This document shows positions 1 to 15,000 of a DNA stretch of 64,000 nt, piece by piece; the first letter of the stretch is position 1, and each line of letters opens with the position of its first letter. Source of the stretch: CBDHFN01 sp965262605. Its GTDB lineage: Bacteria > Pseudomonadota > Alphaproteobacteria > JASGCL01. The translations under genes were made by a program, and so were the position numbers. The notes beneath the pieces are model-generated. The model saw only the letters and a list, made by a program, of their open reading frames with translations, did not search any database and had not been told where the DNA came from. Location of the stretch: the NCBI GenBank assembly GCA_965262605.1, contig CBDHFN010000003.1:186001-250000 (forward strand), read 5' to 3'.

Positions 1-3000
1 TATATCCGTCCAATTAGTGGTTAAGTCTTGCGCGGTTAGCGAAGTGCCGAGCGTGGTGTAATTTTCGGCTAATAATAATGCCTCAATCCCTGTTGGGCGT
101 GCGTTTATATTTGGCGCATCAAAACCCGCCGTGTCGGATACGGCTATCACATTGACTTGCAAGATACGGGTATTAAATTGTTGCGATGAATTTTCTGACT
201 CTTTGGTTATTGCGCTAAATGTAAATTTATAATCCGAATGATCATTTTTCAGCGGTGTAAATTTCAATCCCGATAAGCTATCTTTCGCCACCGTCCAAAT
301 TGAGCCACCATTCGCCGAACCTGCGCTAAATGAACCCGCACCATAACCACTAATTATCACAAAACCCGATTCCGAACCGTCGCTATCAATTAAAGTTGCG
401 CGCAAATCAAGCGTAATTGGGTTATCTTCGCTGACATTTACCGCCAATTTACCCAATATTATTGCATCATTACTATTGATAATGCTATTGACAAATTGCA
501 CGCCAGCCACACCGCCTTCAAATGCTTGACTGCCATTATTTGCACCAAATATTGTATCAGAACCAACCGACCCCGCGCCAATTCTGATGGATTGCCGCGC
601 AACATTCGTCGCAATAAAGCCAACTGCTTGATCAACGGCATTTACTGCAACTTGTGAAGCAACAAGCGAACCATTGACAAAAACCGATATTTTTACCTCG
701 CCATTGGCGGGATTTGCGCCAAAACTACTATCCACCACCACAGCATAATGCGCCCATGACCCAAAATTATCAGCGATTAAGCTTTGGAACCTAATATTTG
801 TCCAGCGATCCGAATTTGAATTTTGGGAATTAATGGAAACAGTGAGTCCTGCTGTCTCTTGCGAAATTGTAAAAGCTCTTCTTGTTGCACCCGTTAATTG
901 CAGTGAAGAAAAGAAAGTATTAACACCAGCTTGGCTACGATTAGCGGGATTTAAATAAAAGCCTGCGGTAAAACTAGTTATAACATTTGTGCCAAATGTA
1001 TCTGGGAAGCTCATGGTCGCATAATCATTATTTGCGCCACCATTAACGAACGACAAAGCAAAGAAATTTGTGTTATTTATCGTTAATATGCCACTGGTTG
1101 TGCCCCCATTTAATGAAACAACATTACCTGAATGCAAGAATGCAAAACCACTTGGCACTAAGGAAACATCAATTGGATCCGCCACCGCGCGCACATCAAT
1201 AAACAGATTTTTGCTGATAATCGCGGTTATTCTTGTGCCTGTATCTGGGTCGGAATCTACGGTCACGGCGGATACAACCAAACTATAATTTATATCCGTA
1301 TGCGGCGTTGGGCGGAATGATAAATTCGCTAATTGCGCTTGGGTTAGCGTCCAATCGGTTGCCGTGCCTGTACCCGCGCTAAATGATGCGCCAGCGCGCA
1401 AACCGCTTATGATAACAAATACCGATTCCGAACCATCAACATCATTAAGCGACGCAAAAATTGACACATTAATACCAATATCCTCACTGGTAATATATGA
1501 TGCGTTATTTTCAATCACTAATGAACCCGTATCCGCCACCGCTTTAACTTCTAATATTAAGCTTTGCACTGTAAATACTTGCGCCCCGCCGTCCGTATCC
1601 TTTGAAAATGCCGTAAATTTAAGCGTCTGGTCAAGCGATGCGTTGCCTTGCGGCGTAAATACTAACCCCGTTAAATTTGCATAACTCACCGTCCAATCAC
1701 TCGCCGTGCCTGAACCAAAATTTAATGTCCCAGATTTCAAGCCCGTTATTACCACCCATTGACATTCTGAACCATCGCGATCCGATATGCTGATATTTAA
1801 ACTTAATGCCCTTGTCGTATCCTCGTTAAAGCTTAATATACCCCGCGCATTCGGTACTGTTATCGTTGCCGTATCCGTTGCCCCCGTCACCGTGATGACT
1901 TGATTTAATACTTTTAATATGCTTGAACCATCAGTATCCTTCACCAACGCGCTTATCGTTAATACATAATCGCTATGGCTTTGTTCCTTCGGCGTAAATT
2001 TTAATGATAATAATTGTTCCTTCGCAAATGTCCATATCGTATTGCCGTTGCTGACATTCGCATTGCCCGCGCTAAAACTGCCCCCTTGATTGCCCGTATA
2101 TATCGTGACTATCGCCGTCTCTGATCCATCGGTATCCACTAAACTAAGCACGATGCTTAACGCCGCGACAATGTCCTCCGATACGCTCACCGCGGGCGCG
2201 ACAAATACGCTTGCCGTATCCGCAACAGCCTTGACTATTAAATTTAATATTGCCGTATTAATCGCCAATGCGCTTATGCCCGTATCTTTGTCCGAATCGG
2301 TTGTGATGATGCTTATCGTTAATTTATAATCATTATCCGAATGCGCCGTTGGCGTCGCCGTCAAGCCCGCTAATTGACCTTGCGTCAGCGTCCATTCGCT
2401 ATTGCCCGTTTGAACCCCCGCGCTTAGCGTCAAGCCCGAAGTATTTTTTATCACCACAAACAACGATTCCGTGCCGTCCGTATCAACTAAACTCGTCCAT
2501 ATAGACAAATTATATACCTTATCCTCGCTTATAGTCTCCGCCGTTTGCATGATAATCGTTGCCGTATCCGCTACCGCTTTAACTTCTAATATTAAGCTTT
2601 GCACTGTAAATACTTGCGCCCCGCCGTCCGTATCCTTTGAAAATGCCGTGAATTTAAGCGTCTGGTCAAGCGATGCGTTGCCTTGCGGCGTAAATACTAA
2701 CCCCGTTAAATTTGCATAACTCACCGTCCAATCGCTTGCCGTGCCTGAACCAAAATTTAATGTCCCAGATTTCAAGCCCGTTATTACCACCCATTGACAT
2801 TCTGAACCATCGCGATCCGATATGCTGATATTTAAACTTAATGCCCTTGTCGTATCCTCGTTAAAGCTTAATATACCCCGCGCATTCGGTACTGTTATCG
2901 TTGCCGTATCCGTTGCCCCCGTCACCGTGATGACTTGATTTAATACTTTTAATGTGCTTGAACCATCAGTATCCTTCACCAACGCGCTTATCGTCAGCGT

Positions 3001-6000
3001 ATAATCGTCATGGCTTTGTTCCTTCGGCGTAAATTTTAATGATAATAATTGTTCCTTCGCAAATGTCCATATCGTATTGCCGTTGCTGACATTCGCATTG
3101 CCCGCGCTAAAACTACCCCCTTGATTGCCCGTATATATCGTCACTATCGCCGTCTCTGATCCATCAGTATCCACTAAACTAAGCACGATGCTTAACGCCG
3201 CGACAATGTCCTCCGATACGCTCACCGCGGGCGCGACAAATACGCTTGCCGTATCCGCAACAGCCTTGACTATTAAATTTAATATCGCCGTATTAATCGC
3301 CAATGCGCTTATGCCCGTATCTTTGTCCGAATCGGTTGTGATGATGCTTATCGTTAATTTATAATCATTATCCGAATGCGCCGTTGGCGTCGCCGTCAAC
3401 CCCGCTAATTGACCTTGCGTCAGCGTCCATTCGCTATTGCCCGTTTGAACCCCCGCGCTTAGCGTCAAGCCCGAAGTATTTTTTATCACCACAAACAACG
3501 ATTCCGTGCCGTCCGTATCAACTAAACTCGTCCATATTGACAGATTATATACCTTATCCTCGCTTATAGTCTCCGCCGTTTGCATGATAATCGTTGCCGT
3601 ATCCGCTACCGCTTTAACTTCTAATATTAAGCTTTGCACTGTAAATACTTGCGCCCCGCCGTCCGTATCCTTTGAAAATGCCGTAAATTTAAGCGTCTGG
3701 TCAAGCGATGCGTTGCCTTGCGGCGTAAATACTAATCCCGTTAAATTTGCATAACTCACCGTCCAATCGCTTGCCGTGCCTGAACCAAAATTTAATGTCC
3801 CAGATTTCAAGCCCGTTATTACCACCCATTGACATTCTGAACCATCGCGGTCGGCTATGCTTATATTTAAACTTAATGCCCTTGTCGTATCCTCGTTAAA
3901 GCTTAATATACCCCGCGCATTCGCTAATGTTATCGTTGCCGTGTCGGTGATTGCCCGCACCCTAATAACTTGTTGCAAGACCCGTGATGTTACCGAATTA
4001 TCGCTATCCGAAACTTTCGCGCTGATATATAATGTATAATCATCGCCCGTTTGTGCCGCTGGCGTAAATTTCAAGCTTTGTAATTGTTGCGTATTTACCC
4101 GCCATAATGTCTCATTCTTATTCGTGCCGGTATTATATGTTATTACTTGTGTCCCGGCATTAAATGTCCCGCCTTGCGAAAGCATATCAATGGATAAGTC
4201 TATTTGCTCCGAACCATCGGTATCAACCAGCGATATTATCACAGGGAATGTTATTACTTGGTCTTCGTCAATGTCAAGCGGTGGTGCCGAAAATTGTGCA
4301 TTAGATATAAATTCTACTTCATTCACTTTAACCGCACGGCTAATTACTTGCACCCCTGCTACTACCCCCTCAAACCCACGGGTAAAGGCAATATTATTAA
4401 AGCTGGTATTTATACCTTCAGCTCCAATTGCCAATCCTATATTTGCGCTTGTGGGTATGACATTTGCCGCAAATGTTTGCGTCGTTACCATACTACCTCT
4501 TAATGACGCATCCACGAATAATTGGATGCTTGCCTTATTCGTGATATTATCCACATCCACCGATACCGCATAATGATGCATACCCGCCGTGAAACCATTC
4601 GCAAATGTCACCGAACCCGCCGCACTGCCCGTATATGATACGATTATATCTTGGTTATTTTGACTTACCGTGAAATCATTACTTGCTGATTTTGCCGATA
4701 ATACCGCGCCATTTTGCACAAAACCATTCGGATTTGCCCAAAATGCAAAGGCAAAACTCCGTCCAGTGCCACTAGTTAGCGTATTGGGTAAATTTACCAA
4801 CGCATAATCCGCGCCATCATTCATACCATCAGCGTTATTATTAAATGAAAACGCAAATAAATTACTAAATCCACCGCCACTTAACAATAATGTTTGCGTC
4901 CCCGTGCCTATCGTTGAGGCAAATGATATGGTCGTAATGCCATTCGCAAAACTATTTGATACTACCTTATGCGCCACTAAATCATCTATCGCAAACCTTG
5001 CCGTGTCGGCTACCGCCTTCACTATTATCGTTAAATTACTACTTCTTATCGCCAGCGAACTTACGCCCGTATCAGGGTCAGAATCCTTCGTTATTACCGA
5101 TATTGTCAAGCTAAAATCATCTGCCGAATGCGCCCTTGGGAAAAATTGTAACCCTGCTAATTGCGATTGAGTTAATGTCCATGATGTCCCTGCCGCATTC
5201 GATACACCACTGCTTAACCTTGTGCCAGAAACCACGCCATTAATTATTACCACTAACGATTCTGAACCATCAATATCATTAAGCGCACCGCCCAAGGATA
5301 AATTAAACGCCATATCCTCGCTTAATTGTTGCACTGAACCTACTTCTATCTTTGCCGTATCCGCCACCGCATTAACTTCTAATATTAAGCTTTGCACTGT
5401 AAATACTTGCGCCCCGCCGTCCGTATCCTTTGAAAATGCCGTAAATTTAAGCGTCTGGTCAAGCGATGCGTTGCCTTGCGGCGTAAATACTAACCCCGTT
5501 AAATTTGCATAACTCACCGTCCAATCGCTTGCCGTGCCTGAACCAAAATTTAATGTCCCAGATTTCAAGCCCGTTATTACCACCCATTGACATTCTGAAC
5601 CATCGCGATCCGATATGCTGATATTTAAACTTAACGCCCTTGTCGTATCCTCGTTAAAGCTTAATATACCCCGCGCATTCGGTAATGTTATCGTTGCCGT
5701 ATCCGTTGCCCCCGTCACCGTGATGACTTGGTTTATTACTTTTAATGTGCTTGAACCATCAGTATCCTTCACCAACGCGCTTATCGTCAGCGTATAATCG
5801 TCATGGCTTTGTTCCTTCGGCGTAAATTTTAATGATAATAATTGTTCCTTCGCAAATGTCCATATCGTATTGCCGTTGCTGACATTCGCATTGCCCGCGC
5901 TAAAACTGCCCCCTTGATTGCCCGTATATATCGTGACTATCGCCGTCTCTGATCCATCGGTATCCACTAAACTAAGCACGATGCTTAATGCCGCGACAAT

Positions 6001-9000
6001 GTCCTCCGATACGCTCACCGCGGGCGCGACAAATACGCTTGCCGTATCCGCAACAGCCTTGACTATTAAATTTAATATTGCCGTATTAATCGCCAATGCG
6101 CTTATGCCCGTATCTTTGTCCGAATCGGTTGTGATGATGCTTATCGTTAATTTATAATCATTATCCGAATGCGCCGTTGGCGTCGCCGTCAAGCCCGCTA
6201 ATTGACCTTGCGTCAGCGTCCATTCGCTATTGCCCGTTTGAACCCCCGCGCTTAGCGTCAAGCCCGAAGTATTTTTTATCACCACAAATAACGATTCCGT
6301 GCCGTCCGTATCAACTAAACTCGTCCATATTGACAGATTATATACCTTATCCTCGCTTATAGTCTCCACCGTTTGCATGATAATCGTTGCCGTATCCGCC
6401 ACCGCTTTAAGCCCAATAATCAAGGTCTTAGATAATGAATAGGTTGGCGCATTTTCGGTATCCTTGGTAATTACCGATAAAGTCAGCGTTAAATCAGCAT
6501 TTGAATGCACTAATGGTGTGAATATTATCCCCGATATTCCCGAAGCTGGCACGGTCCAAAGCGAACCATTAAGCGTTGCTGGTGAATTTAATTTACCCGT
6601 GGTTAAGCCTGCAATCACAATATATAAACATTCCGAACCATCACTATCAAGCATACTAATTTTTAGACTAAGCGCGATGGTTTTATCCTCAAAAGCTTCA
6701 TATAAGTTATTTAATTCCAGTGAAGCCGAATCGCTGACGGCTTGAACTTGGACGGTGATGAAATTAACATCAATACGGCTGGGACGACCATCACGCGATT
6801 CAACCGCAATATTGCTAATTGTTAGGGTATAATCAACATGCGTATGGGCAAATGGTGTGAATTTAACCGAAGACAAGGCTTCCCTTGCCAAAGTCCATAA
6901 TCCATTCGCGCCCTTGACCCCTTCGGATAGTGAGCCATCACGCACGCCAGCGATAATTGCAAAATTAGATTCCGAACCATCGCTGTCAAATAATGACACA
7001 ACCATTGGCAAGGCAATCCCATCATCTTCGGCAGTTTGCACAACATAACCAATATCAAGGGTGTTAATTTTACTAATTTCCGTGCCATTGGGCGCATGAT
7101 TGAGGAATCTAATATCGGCTAATTTACCACCCCAATAGCTATCAGGATTATCGCCGTTTGTCGTGCCTTGCGCCGCAATATAAATATATTGATTCGCAGT
7201 ATTTTCAGGGAATGGCGATAATGGCGGAGTTAAAGAGCCAGATTGGGTAATATTATTGGTAATTAAGCCATTATTAATATATAATTGCAGGGTTTCGGTA
7301 TTGTCGCTTGCAACATCAACTTTAACCACATAATTTTTCCAAGAATTTGCCGTGATAACATTATTATAATTCCAAACCACATCATTACCATCTGAACCGC
7401 GTATGGTAATACGGATATTGGTGCCAATTTGCTGAATATTAAATTGATGCGCATCGCCACGGGTCGTAAATATAGAATTATTTTGCGTATTATTGTCGGG
7501 ATTTAACCATAATGACACGCCAAAGCTGCTATTCACGCCTGTTAAATTCTTGGGTAAATTGGTTTTAATAAATGGGTCATTAGTATTGGGGTCGGCATCT
7601 GGGGCAAAACTAAATGCGACAATATTTTTACCGGCAATTTGTTGCATAGCCGTCGCAACATTAGTTGCCGTATAACCATCAACCCCATAATTTTCCACGC
7701 CATTTATCACCCAATTTGCGATATTAATCCGTGATTGTCCAACCAGCGAGAATGTTACCCCATCTGGCACAACCCGCACGGAAACTTGAATATATTCGGT
7801 GCGCAATTTACTTGGTCTGCCATCATTAGATTCGGTGTCAACTATTTGCACGGTTAAGGCGTAATCTTGGTCATTATTTCTAGGTGGCATTAATCTTAAG
7901 CCCGAAATATCAACCCCTGCTATCGTCCATAATCCATCAACCCCTGCTGAACCTTTATTTAATTGCGCGTCTTTTACCCCGCCGACTACAATATAAAATG
8001 ATTCCGAACCATCTGTATCAATTAAAGAAATCTTGACGGGCAGGTTTAAATTCGTATTTTCCGAAATAATTTCAACATTAACCCGAATATCGCGCGTGGT
8101 TAATTGTGAAACTTCCGCACCACTTATAGCATGATTTATTACGCGTAAATCAGCCAATTGCCCCTTCCATTGTTCGGCGTTGGTATTGGAGCTAAGATTA
8201 GTAATGCCCGAACCATTCAGCGCGCCTATAAATATACCATAGGAAATAAAATCGCTTGGCAATGGGTTTGCTGTGCCCGAACCCGCGCGCGATGATTCGG
8301 TTTGCTGCATGCCGCCATAATAAATTTCAATGGTTTCACTTGCATTTGCTTGGTCATATTTCACCACTAAGTTTTTGAAACTGCCGCTGCTTGCCAATAT
8401 ACCGCTATATGTGCGGGTAATTGTGCTGCCCGTCGTGGTGGTGATATAAACTTTCAGATCATTATTTTCTTGATATACACGATAGCCAAAATTATTTGCT
8501 GCATCGGCGGTGCCCCAAATTAAACCCTTGGCATTGGGCGAAGCGTCAGTATTTAACCAAGCCGAGAATGTGAAGCTATTATTATTGCTTAAATTATTGG
8601 GCATAGCAACCTTGATAGCAGAAGCCGAACCCGTGCCGACAAATGAATAGGCTGTTGCCGTGAAATTACCAATCGTGGTTGTGGCAATGCCCACCGATGC
8701 GCCAGTCGTTTGTTTTTCAATATTATAGCTATTCGTGCCATCTAGAATCCATTCGGAAACATTAATTGGACCCGCTATCATGCTAGTTGTTTTACCATAG
8801 TTATAATTCACGCCATCAACGACGGCTTTTACAATAATATTTTCACTTTGCACCACGGATATAACCGCGCCACCATCAGTGTCATGGCTAATTGCCGAAA
8901 TTTTTATAATAAAATCATTATCGCTATGGGTTATGGGCGTATATACTAAGCCACTAATTTGGTCATATGTTAGTGTCCATGTCGTGCCATCGCTGAAACC

Positions 9001-12000
9001 ACTGCTTAATCTGCCAGTTGGCAAGCCACTAATTAACACTATCTGACTTTCCGAACCATCTTTATCCACAATGGATATTATTGTTCCCAAAGCAACTGAA
9101 ATATCTTCGGAGGTTGTAACCGAACTTGGCGCAAATAAAGATGCCGTATCGGTTACACCGCTGACTTGGACGCTAATCACTAAGCTATTCATTGCCGAGA
9201 TATTATCATTTGATTCTTTGGCAATGCTGGTGATAATTAATTTATAATCGCTATGGCTTTGGGCAAGCGGTATAAATTTCAAACCACTAAAATCGCTGGA
9301 TTTTAAGGTCCACTTGCCATTACCGCCATTTGTGCCTGCGCTTAAACTGCCAATACCAACCCCAGAAATTAAATATGTCGCCGATTCAGACCCATCAGTA
9401 TCAAGCAAGCTTAAATTCATGCTTAAATCAATAACTGCATCCTCAGTTACCATGATATTCTTTGCGCCAACATAAGCAATGGTAATTGTATCCGCCACCG
9501 CCGTGATATTTATCACTTCGCTTTTCACAACATCTACGACTATGCCCCCGTCCGTATCATGACTCCTTGCCGTAATTTTAAGCGTGAAATCCCTATCACT
9601 ATGCGCTATCGGCGTATATACTAAGCCACTTATCTGCTCATATGTTAGCGTCCATGTCGTCCCATCGCTCGCACCGCTGCTTAAACTGCCTGTTGGCAAG
9701 CCACTGATTAATATTATCTGGCTCTCCGAATTATCCGCTTTATCCACAATGGATATTATCGTCCCTAAGGCTACCGTTTGATCCTCCGACGCATTCACCA
9801 TATTAAGCACAAATAATGATGCCGTATCCGTCACACCAGACACCACGATTTTTTGCGTTGAAACCACTATCGCCGTGGAATTATCCTTATCGCTTACTAT
9901 CGCCGTATAAGTTAAATTATAATCACCATGGCTTTGCGCAAATGGCGTGAATCTTAAATTTGCTACTTGACTCTCACTTATCGTCCATACCGAACCTACG
10001 GCTATTCCTGCGCTAAATGATCCATTCGTAAAGCCCGTGATTAATACCGTTAAACTCTCCGAACCATCAGTATCTTTACGGCTTGCCACTAATTCTACCG
10101 CGACCGATATATCCTCGCTTGTCGCTATATCCGCTATCGCAAAACTTGCCGTGTCCGCTACCGCCTTGACCACAAGATTCATATTTTTCACGATAGATGC
10201 TAACCCGCCATTCTCCGATTCCTTGGTTTGCACCGTAATTGTAAAACTATAATCTTCGTCCGAATGCGCAAATGGCGTAAATTTCAAGCCACTTATTTGA
10301 TCCTTGGTAAATGTCCATATATATTCATTCGTATCATTATTTAATGCCCGCTTGCCTTTATTAAATGTGCCGCTACTGGTTGCGCCATTAATAAATATTA
10401 CCATGCTCTCTGAACCATCAGTATCCACAAAACTTGCGAATAAGCTAAATGCTAATACCGCATCCTCGCTAATTAGCTCATCGCTTACTGATATAGTTGC
10501 CGTATCCGCCACCGCCGTGATATTTATCACTTCGCTTTTCACAACATCTACGACTATGCCCCCGTCCGTATCATGACTCCTTGCCGTAATTTTAAGCGTG
10601 AAATCCCTATCACTATGCGCTATCGGCGTATATACTAAGCCACTTATCTGCTCATATGTTAGCGTCCATGTCGTCCCATCGCTCGCACCGCTGCTTAAAC
10701 TGCCTGTTGGCAAGCCACTAATTAATATTATCTGGCTCTCCGAATTATCGGCTTTATCCACAATGGATATTATCGTCCCTAAGGCTACCGTTTGATCCTC
10801 CGACGCATTCACCATATTAAGCACAAATAATGATGCCGTATCCGTCACACCAGACACCACGATTTTTTGCGTTGAAACCACTATCGCCGTGGAATTATCC
10901 TTATCGCTTACTATCGCCGTATAAGTTAAATTATAATCACCATGGCTTTGCGCAAATGGCGTGAATCTTAAATTTGCTACTTGACTCTCGCTTATCGTCC
11001 ATACCGAACCTACGGCTCTTCCTGCGCTAAATGATCCATTCGTAAAGCCCGTGATTAATACCGTTAAACTCTCCGAACTATCGGTATCTTTACGGCTTGC
11101 CACTAATTCTACCGCGACCGACATATCCTCGCTTGTCGCTATATCCGCTATCGCAAAACTTGCCGTGTCCGCTACCGCCTTGATATTTAAATTTAAGTTT
11201 CTTGAAATTAAGGCTGTTGAGCTATTTTCCGATTCTTTGGTTTGCACCGTAATTGTAAAACTATAATCTTCGTCCGAATGCGCAAATGGCGTAAATTTCA
11301 AGCCACTTATTTGATCCTTGGTAAATGTCCATATATATTCATTCGTATCATTATTTAATGCCCGCTTGCCTTTATTAAATGTGCCGCTGCTGGTTGCGCC
11401 ATTAATAAATATTACCATGCTTTCTGAACCATCAGTATCCACAAAACTTGCAAATAAGCTAAATGCTAATACCGCATCCTCGCTAATTAGCTCATCGCTT
11501 ACTGATATAGTTGCCGTATCCGCCACCGCCGTGATATTTATCACTTCGCTTTTCACAACATCTACGACTATGCCCCCGTCCGTATCATGACTCCTTGCCG
11601 TGATTTTAAGCGTGAAATCCCTATCACTATGCGCTATCGGCGTATATACTAAGCCACTTATCTGCTCATATGTTAGCGTCCATGTCGTCCCATCGCTAAA
11701 TCCACTGCTTAAACTGCCTGTTGGCAAGCCACTGATTAATATTATCTGGCTCTCCGAATTATCCGCTTTATCCACAATGGATATTATCGTCCCTAAGGCT
11801 ACCGTTTGATCCTCCGACGCATTCACCATATTAAGCACAAATAATGATGCCGTATCCGTCACACCAGACACCACGATTTTTTGCGTTGAAACCACTATCG
11901 CCGTGGAATTATCCTTATCGCTTACTATCGCCGTATAAGTTAAATTATAATCACCATGGCTTTGCGCAAATGGCGTGAATCTTAAATTTGCTACTTGACT

Positions 12001-15000
12001 CTCACTTATCGTCCATACCGAACCTACGGCTCTTCCTGCGCTAAATGATCCATTCGTAAAGCCCGTGATTAATACCGTTAAACTCTCCGAACCATCAGTA
12101 TCTTTACGGCTTGCCACTAATTCTACCGCGACCGATATATCCTCGCTTGTCGCTATATCCGCTATCGCAAAACTTGCCGTGTCCGCTACCGCCTTGACCA
12201 CAAGATTCATATTTTTCACGATAGATGCTAACCCGCCATTCTCCGATTCCTTGGTTTGCACCGTAATTGTAAAACTATAATCTTCGTCCGAATGCGCAAA
12301 TGGCGTAAATTTCAAGCCACTTATTTGATCCTTGGTAAATGTCCATATATATTCATTCGTATCATTATTTAATGCCCGTTTGCCTTTATTAAATGTGCCG
12401 CTGCTGGTTGCGCCATTAATAAATATTACCATGCTTTCTGAACCATCAGTATCCACAAAACTTGCGAATAAGCTAAATGCTAATACCGCATCCTCGCTAA
12501 TTAGCTCATCGCTTACTGATATAGTTGCCGTATCCGCCACCGCCGTGATATTTATCACTTCGCTTTTTACAACATCTACGACTATGCCCCCGTCCGTATC
12601 ATGACTCCTTGCCGTGATTTTAAGCGTGAAATCCCTATCACTATGCGCTATCGGCGTATATACTAAGCCACTTATCTGCTCATATGTTAGCGTCCATGTC
12701 GTCCCATCGCTAAATCCACTGCTTAAACTGCCTGTTGGCAAGCCACTGATTAATATTATCTGGCTCTCCGAATTATCGGCTTTATCCACAATGGATATTA
12801 TCGTCCCTAAGGCTACCGTTTGATCCTCCGACGCATTCACCATATTAAGCACAAATAATGATGCCGTATCCGTCACACCAGACACCACGATTTTTTGCGT
12901 TGAAACCACTATCGCCGTGGAATTATCCTTATCGCTTACTATCGCCGTATAAGTTAAATTATAATCACCATGGCTTTGCGCAAATGGCGTGAATCTTAAA
13001 TTTGCTACTTGACTCTCACTTATCGTCCATACCGAACCTACGGCTCTTCCTGCGCTAAATGATCCATTCGTAAAGCCCGTGATTAATACCGTTAAACTCT
13101 CCGAACCATCAGTATCTTTACGGCTTGCCACTAATTCTACCGCGACCGATATATCCTCGCTTGTCGCTATATCCGCTATCGCAAAACTTGCCGTGTCCGC
13201 TACCGCCTTGACCACAAGATTCATATTTTTCACGATAGATGCTAACCCGCCATTCTCCGATTCCTTGGTTTGCACCGTAATTGTAAAACTATAATCTTCG
13301 TCCGAATGCGCAAATGGCGTAAATTTCAAGCCACTTATTTGATCCTTGGTAAATGTCCATATATATTCATTCGTATCATTATTTAATGCCCGCTTGCCTT
13401 TATTAAATGTACCGCTGCTGGTTGCGCCATTAATAAATATTACCATGCTCTCTGAACCATCAGTATCCACAAAACTTGCGAATAAGCTAAATGCTAATAC
13501 CGCATCCTCGCTAATTAGCTCATCGCTTACTGATATAGTTGCCGTATCCGCCACCGCCGTGATATTTATCACTTCGCTTTTTACAACATCTACGACTATG
13601 CCCCCGTCCGTATCATGACTCCTTGCCGTGATTTTAAGCGTGAAATCCCTATCACTATGCGCTATCGGCGTATATACTAAGCCACTTATCTGCTCATATG
13701 TTAGCGTCCATGTCGTCCCATCGCTCGCACCGCTGCTTAAACTGCCTGTTGGCAAGCCACTGATTAATATTATCTGGCTCTCCGAATTATCGGCTTTATC
13801 CACAATGGATATTATCGTCCCTAAGGCTACCGTTTGATCCTCCGACGCATTCACCATATTAAGCACAAATAATGATGCCGTATCCGTCACACCAGACACC
13901 ACGATTTTTTGCGTTGAAACCACTATCGCCGTGGAATTATCCTTATCGCTTACTATCGCCGTATAAGTTAAATTATAATCACCATGGCTTTGCGCAAATG
14001 GCGTGAATCTTAAATTTGCTACTTGACTCTCACTTATCGTCCATACCGAACCTACGGCTATTCCTGCGCTAAATGATCCATTCGTAAAGCCCGTGATTAA
14101 TACCGTTAAACTCTCCGAACCATCAGTATCTTTACGGCTTGCCACTAATTCTACCGCGACCGATATATCCTCGCTTGTCGCTATATCCGCTATCGCAAAA
14201 CTTGCCGTGTCCGCTACCGCCTTGACCACAAGATTCATATTTTTCACGATAGATGCTAACCCGCCATTCTCCGATTCCTTGGTTTGCACCGTAATTGTAA
14301 AACTATAATCTTCGTCCGAATGCGCAAATGGCGTAAATTTCAAGCCACTTATTTGATCCTTGGTAAATGTCCATATATATTCATTCGTATCATTATTTAA
14401 TGCCCGTTTGCCTTTATTAAATGTGCCGCTGCTGGTTGCGCCATTAATAAATATTACCATGCTTTCTGAACCATCAGTATCCACAAAACTTGCGAATAAG
14501 CTAAATGCTAATACCGCATCCTCGCTAATTAGCTCATCGCTTACTGATATAGTTGCCGTATCCGCCACCGCCGTGATATTTATCACTTCGCTTTTCACAA
14601 CATCTACGACTATGCCCCCGTCCGTATCATGACTCCTTGCCGTAATTTTAAGCGTGAAATCCCTATCACTATGCGCTATCGGCGTATATACTAAGCCACT
14701 TATCTGCTCATATGTTAGCGTCCATGTCGTCCCATCGCTCGCACCGCTGCTTAAACTGCCTGTTGGCAAGCCACTAATTAATATTATCTGGCTCTCCGAA
14801 TTATCGGCTTTATCCACAATGGATATTATCGTCCCTAAGGCTACCGTTTGATCCTCCGACGCATTCACCATATTAAGCACAAATAATGATGCCGTATCCG
14901 TCACACCAGACACCACGATTTTTTGCGTTGAAACCACTATCGCCGTGGAATTATCCTTATCGCTTACTATCGCCGTATAAGTTAAATTATAATCACCATG

